From assembly GCA_946183095.1 (NCBI GenBank), contig CAMHBE010000006.1:1-17162 (forward strand): 17,162 nucleotides of DNA, in the 5' to 3' direction. Below the pieces are notes generated by a model. It searched no databases. It had not been told where the DNA came from and saw only the letters and a list, made by a program, of their open reading frames with translations. Below, in pieces: positions 13,682 to 17,162 of this stretch (the first letter of the stretch is position 1; each line of letters starts with the position of its first letter). The position numbers and the translations under genes were made by a program. This DNA comes from an uncultured Clostridia bacterium (lineage in GTDB: Bacteria > Bacillota > Clostridia > Oscillospirales > Ruminococcaceae).

Positions 13682-15508
13682 GTGAAAAGAGAAGATCTCA
13701 GAAATATTGCAATAATCGCTCACGTCGATCACGGTAAGACCACCCTCGTCGATGAAATGCTCAAACAAAGCGGTATCTACCGCGAAAATCAGGCTGTTGT
13801 CGAACGTGTCATGGACAGCAATGACCTCGAACGTGAACGCGGTATCACCATTCTCGCAAAAAATACGTCCGTTAAGTATAAGGATGTCAAGATCAACATT
13901 GTCGATACCCCCGGTCACGCGGATTTCTCTGGTGAGGTCGAGCGTATCCTCAAAATGGTGAACGGCGTGCTCCTGCTCGTTGACAGCTTCGAGGGAACTA
14001 TGCCGCAGACAAGGTTCGTATTGCAGAAAGCTCTCGAACTCGGTCATCAGGTCATCGTTGTCGTTAACAAGACCGACCGCCCCGATGCAAGACCCAAAGA
14101 AGTCGTGGATGAAGTCCTCGAACTCCTGCTCGACCTCGATGCAACAGACGAACAGCTCGAAAGCCCCGTTATCTACTGCTCCGGCAGAAACGGCACCGCT
14201 TCCCTCGACCCCGATGTACAGGGCGAGAATTTCATACCGCTGTTCGATATGATACTCGAACATATCCCCGCTCCCGAGGGCGACCCCGACGGAGAATTAC
14301 AGCTCCTCGTGTCGTCAATAGACTACAGCGAGTATGTCGGACGTATAGCGATAGGACGTATAGAACGCGGCAGCATAAAGCAGAATCAGGAAGTCACCGT
14401 CTGCGATTACCACGGCACCGTCCAGCCATTCAAGGGTAAGGTCGTCAGCCTGTATGAGTTCGACGGTCTCGGCAAGACCCCCGTGCAGGAAGCATCCGTC
14501 GGCGATATCGTCTGCTTCTCCGGTATCGAGGGCATCACGATAGGTCAGACTGTCTGCTCCACTTCCGCAGTCGAGCCGCTCCCGTTCGTGAAAATAAGCG
14601 AACCGACCGTCGAAATGACGTTCTCCGTAAATGACAGCCCCTTCGCGGGCAGAGAGGGAAAGTTCGTAACTTCCCGACAGATACGCGAACGCCTTGAACG
14701 CGAACTGCTCAAAGATGTCTCCCTGCGCGTAAAGGAGAGCGATGTCCGCGATGCGTATGATGTTGCGGGACGCGGTGAGATGCACCTGTCTATACTCATA
14801 GAAACTATGCGCCGTGAGGGCTATGAGCTTTCGGTAAGCACTCCCCGCGTGCTGTACAAGGAAATAGACGGCGTAAAATGCGAGCCTATGGAAAAACTCG
14901 TCATTGATGTTCCCGAATCAAGCGTCGGCGCGGTAATGGAGAAAATGGGCGTGCGTAAGGCGGAACTCCTCGAAATGCACCCCATAGGTTCCCGCACAAG
15001 ACTGGAATTCAAGATACCGTCGCGCGGATTGTTCGGCTACCGCAGCGAGTTCCTCACCGATACAAAGGGCGAGGGCGTGCTCAATACCCTGTTCATAGGA
15101 TATGAGCCGTATATGGGCGATATCCCCGTCCGCACCACAGGCTCCCTCGTTGCGTTTGAAACGGGCGTTTCCAGCGCATACGGCATCTGGAATGTGCAGG
15201 ATCGCGGCATGATGTTCATTGACCCCGGCATTGACGTTTACGAGGGCATGATCGTCGGCGTTTCCCCCAAACTCGGCGATATAAATGTAAATGTGTGCAA
15301 GAAAAAACACCTCACAAATACCCGTGCAAGCGGCAGTGATGAGGCTCTGCGCCTTGTTCCCCCGAAACACATGAGCCTTGAGGAAAGTTTGGAGTTCATT
15401 TCCGATGATGAACTGCTCGAAGTTACACCGAAGTCGATACGCCTGCGCAAGCGTATCCTCGACCATGAGAACCGCGCTAAGGATGAAGCTAAACGCCGGA
15501 AAGCGTGA
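13682..15508 (+). CDS. typA: TypA/BipA ribosome-associated translational GTPase
   Basis: A 608-residue GTPase, the normal length (E. coli TypA is about 607). GTPase motifs are G1 AHVDHGKTT (13-21), G2 RGITI (53-57), G3 DTPGH (75-79) and G4 NKTD (129-132). Domain II, the EF-G-like domains III and V, and the TypA-specific C-terminal domain follow without breaks, including [19 protein letters not shown] and [19 protein letters not shown]. TypA binds ribosomes and aids 50S assembly and growth under stress or low temperature. The start is GTG, preceded by AAAGGAAG at 13668-13674 and the consensus promoter at 13620. A strong terminator follows, so it is probably monocistronic. Presence beside the Ter-like cluster may be incidental. 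Confidence 0.97.
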   Translation: MKREDLRNIAIIAHVDHGKTTLVDEMLKQSGIYRENQAVVERVMDSNDLERERGITILAKNTSVKYKDVKINIVDTPGHADFSGEVERILKMVNGVLLLVDSFEGTMPQTRFVLQKALELGHQVIVVVNKTDRPDARPKEVVDEVLELLLDLDATDEQLESPVIYCSGRNGTASLDPDVQGENFIPLFDMILEHIPAPEGDPDGELQLLVSSIDYSEYVGRIAIGRIERGSIKQNQEVTVCDYHGTVQPFKGKVVSLYEFDGLGKTPVQEASVGDIVCFSGIEGITIGQTVCSTSAVEPLPFVKISEPTVEMTFSVNDSPFAGREGKFVTSRQIRERLERELLKDVSLRVKESDVRDAYDVAGRGEMHLSILIETMRREGYELSVSTPRVLYKEIDGVKCEPMEKLVIDVPESSVGAVMEKMGVRKAELLEMHPIGSRTRLEFKIPSRGLFGYRSEFLTDTKGEGVLNTLFIGYEPYMGDIPVRTTGSLVAFETGVSSAYGIWNVQDRGMMFIDPGIDVYEGMIVGVSPKLGDINVNVCKKKHLTNTRASGSDEALRLVPPKHMSLEESLEFISDDELLEVTPKSIRLRKRILDHENRAKDEAKRRKA

Positions 15509-15518
15509 ATAATAATAA

Positions 15519-15560
15519 CCCCGTGTTCTGCTGAGCACGGGGCTTTGCTTTTTATTTTTT
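15519..15560 (+). terminator. Rho-independent terminator of typA, possibly bidirectional
   Basis: CCCCGTGTTC (15519-15528) pairs with GAGCACGGGG (15533-15542) over ten pairs including one T-G, around a TGCT loop, followed by a T-rich run to 15560. On the minus strand the same stem is followed by TTATTATTATT, so it may also stop the convergent zinc-ribbon genes, whose last stop codon lies in the T-tract. Confidence 0.93.
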
Positions 15561-16214
15561 GTATTCGCTGAATGCCTTCTGGATAAGTGCTATCATAAAA
15601 AGATTGCTTTGCGGAACATCGTTAAATGCAAGACACGATGTAGTGAAGGTGCCTTTGTCTTTTTCAAGCACAAACTGTATCTTTGCTTTGACCTTTGTGT
15701 TGGAATACATACAATAGCCTGTAAATTCTACTACATCGACATTCGATCTGGTATAATCCGGCTTACCGTCACCGTCATCGTCCGGACCCTCTTGTGTGCC
15801 GACAAAATATTTCCATGTCGGAGATGAAAAGAACGCCGAAAACGCCTGTTCGTATGTTATATCGGGATATGTGTATGGCGAACCACCCTTGACTGCAAGA
15901 ACATTAGGGTCATCCTTTTGGGCGATATCGGAGACAAGATCGCCTACATCACCGAACCACTGTGGGTTGTTTTTGAATATTACTATTCCGATAACAACAA
16001 TAACAACAACTGCGATTATCTTGCCGACCACTGTTTTTAAAAGGTCGAGAAAACTTGAAAGCAAGTCTTTCCATGTTGTTTCGGAAGCATTGGTCGCAGG
16101 CTGAGTTGTCACAGGGCTCACAGCAGTTGTTGTCTCGAATTTCTGCTTTGTGCCGCAATTCGAGCAAAAAACCGCGTCATCCGGAAGACTTATGCCGCAT
16201 TTACTACAAATCAT
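15552..16214 (-). CDS. Zinc-ribbon membrane protein with exported C-terminal domain
   Basis: A 220-residue protein. An N-terminal zinc ribbon has cysteines 3, 6, 17 and 20 (CSKCG and CSNCG). A Thr/Ser/Ala-rich linker runs to about 47, an amphipathic helix spans 48-63, and one membrane segment spans about 64-80 (IIAVVVIVVIGIVIF). Residues 81-220 would lie outside the cytoplasm and include an acidic DDDGDGKPD stretch, possibly calcium-binding. The function is unknown. I chose the ATG at 16214 over the in-frame GTG at 16229 because GGAG lies five bases before it and because zinc-ribbon proteins of this kind start directly with M-x-C-x-x-C. The gap to the upstream gene is 11 bases, so the two form an operon. 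Base use is more AT-rich than in the plus-strand operon. Confidence 0.85.
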   Translation of the reverse strand: MICSKCGISLPDDAVFCSNCGTKQKFETTTAVSPVTTQPATNASETTWKDLLSSFLDLLKTVVGKIIAVVVIVVIGIVIFKNNPQWFGDVGDLVSDIAQKDDPNVLAVKGGSPYTYPDITYEQAFSAFFSSPTWKYFVGTQEGPDDDGDGKPDYTRSNVDVVEFTGYCMYSNTKVKAKIQFVLEKDKGTFTTSCLAFNDVPQSNLFMIALIQKAFSEYKK

Positions 16215-16219
16215 TTTTA

Positions 16220-16223
16220 CTCC
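16220..16223 (-). promoter_or_regulatory. Ribosome binding site deciding the ATG at 16214
   Basis: Read on the minus strand, GGAG sits five bases before the ATG at 16214 and just after the stop of the upstream gene. It favours this start over the GTG at 16229, which would overlap the upstream stop as GTGA. Confidence 0.6.
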
Positions 16224-16225
16224 AT

Positions 16226-17095
16226 TCACTTATAATTGTTAAGATAGTATTCCATAGCCGCCTGAACTATCAGTGCCGTTTTGCACACACATTTATATCC
16301 CATACTATGATTATTAGTACGGGTTCCACCCCTTAATCCACCAATATTGACAGTATATTTAAATGTGTTTTCTTCGTTCTTTTTGTCGCTCGGTCTTATG
16401 TCTAAAACTATAGACGGGAAATTATTCTTTCCAAACGGAGTTTGCAGCCTTATTACATCGGGTTGAGAATTAGCGTTTTTTTTCGCCTGTGCATCTATAT
16501 AGTTTATCGCACCCATTACTGCGCCTTCGAGCATTACCTCTTTCACAAGGCTATTCTTGTTTTCCCCCTCATAGCTCCATTCGTGAAAATAGGGCTGCAT
16601 ATATGATAGATGATCATTTAAATATTTTTTCAAATCATCAGTGTCAATATGACTGTTGATTTTGCCGTAATACTTTAAGGGACAGTTTTCAACTATGGCC
16701 ATTTTGAAGAAGATTAAGCCAACTTCTCCGATTAGAATAACGAAAAAGGCAACTATATACATAATGGGGAATAAAAAGCCCAATAAACCCAATATGATTC
16801 CTATCAGTAATATTATCCAAGTAAGCTTACTGGCGAAAGGCTTACTATCAAGCAATTCTTGCGCTGATTGAAATTTTGTGTTTTCTCTGACTTTTTCGTC
16901 TAAATACCGTTTGAATTCCGGCATATCTTCAGGCTGTCCGGAAAAGGTGTTTTGACTGTGTAGATTATCGAGTTCTGAAGCTATCGATGCTTCGACGTTT
17001 TCATTAGCTATTTTTACATTTGACAGTTTTAAGCCACACTTTATGCAGAATTCCGCATCATCCGGCAGTGGCGTTCCACATTTTGGACAAAACAT
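16226..17095 (-). CDS. Zinc-ribbon protein with two membrane segments, function unknown
   Basis: A 289-residue protein. The N-terminal zinc ribbon has cysteines 3, 6, 17 and 20 (CPKCG and CIKCG) with the same spacing and PDDAxFC core as the following gene, so the two ribbons are related. An acidic helical stretch (31-85) is followed by two membrane segments at about 91-108 and 112-131, which places both ends in the cytoplasm. The C-terminal domain (about 140-289) is mixed alpha/beta with no motif I recognise; it ends VQAAMEYYLNNYK. AAAGGAG lies eight bases before the ATG. It is the first gene of a two-gene operon convergent with typA. Unlike the second gene, its large domain stays inside the cell. 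Confidence 0.88.
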   Translation of the reverse strand: MFCPKCGTPLPDDAEFCIKCGLKLSNVKIANENVEASIASELDNLHSQNTFSGQPEDMPEFKRYLDEKVRENTKFQSAQELLDSKPFASKLTWIILLIGIILGLLGFLFPIMYIVAFFVILIGEVGLIFFKMAIVENCPLKYYGKINSHIDTDDLKKYLNDHLSYMQPYFHEWSYEGENKNSLVKEVMLEGAVMGAINYIDAQAKKNANSQPDVIRLQTPFGKNNFPSIVLDIRPSDKKNEENTFKYTVNIGGLRGGTRTNNHSMGYKCVCKTALIVQAAMEYYLNNYK

Positions 17096-17125
17096 ATTAT
17101 TTTCTCCTTTGTACGTTCAACTTAG

Positions 17126-17159
17126 AAACACATATTTGTGTTTTCATGCTACAATTATA
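17126..17159 (-). promoter_or_regulatory. Probable -10 and 5' hairpin of the zinc-ribbon operon
   Basis: On the minus strand TATAAT occupies 17159-17154; its -35 would lie beyond the window. The predicted start near 17147 is followed almost at once by a seven-pair hairpin, AAACACA with TGTGTTT (17143-17126), which could stabilise the 5' end of the transcript. Confidence 0.5.
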
Positions 17160-17162
17160 ACA

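Noticed and set aside
16215..16229. GTG start at 16229 for the second zinc-ribbon gene
   Set aside because: It gives a GTGA overlap that could be coupled, but its own ribosome site is poor, whereas the ATG at 16214 has GGAG at good spacing and opens directly with the ribbon.

Overview
The window looks like part of a chromosome from an anaerobic, moderately GC-rich member of the Bacillota, plausibly a Ruminococcus-like clostridium. The grounds are strong AGGAGG-type ribosome binding sites, GTG and TTG starts, SigA-type promoters, a glycyl-radical-activase-like protein and a full-length TypA/BipA. The taxonomic call is inference; no rRNA or other marker is present.

Layout. (1) 147-4086, plus strand: a PMCA-like calcium P-type ATPase followed by two TerD-family proteins, the first only 13 bases behind the ATPase. 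A base-paired leader precedes the second TerD. (2) 4087-4444: hairpins, a terminator-like stem and the first copy (A) of a structured intergenic repeat. (3) 4445-13075, plus strand: a NrdG-like radical SAM protein, a beta-rich/coiled-coil protein, two distantly paralogous coiled-coil proteins (the second with an N-terminal membrane anchor), and a 1233-residue protein with three CbxX/SpoVK-type AAA+ modules. Repeat copies B and C lie head to head between the two paralogues. (4) 13076-13681: a gene-free stretch with a short tandem array, a 41-bp direct repeat, a MITE-like inverted repeat carrying an outward promoter, and a second consensus promoter for typA. (5) 13682-15508: typA, closed by a strong terminator. 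(6) 15552-17095, minus strand: two zinc-ribbon membrane proteins in a visibly more AT-rich, probable two-gene operon.

How the genes may work together. TerD proteins are calcium-binding stress proteins that other bacteria encode beside ion transporters and membrane-associated complexes. Here a calcium pump and two TerD paralogues, one stripped of many family acidic residues, sit next to a five-gene set. That set would combine a membrane-anchored coiled-coil scaffold with a triple AAA+ remodelling ATPase and a radical SAM enzyme whose usual partner is absent from the window. I read this as a candidate Ter-linked membrane stress or defence complex. Each family is recognisable, but I do not recognise the combination as a named system, and the functional link rests on gene order alone.
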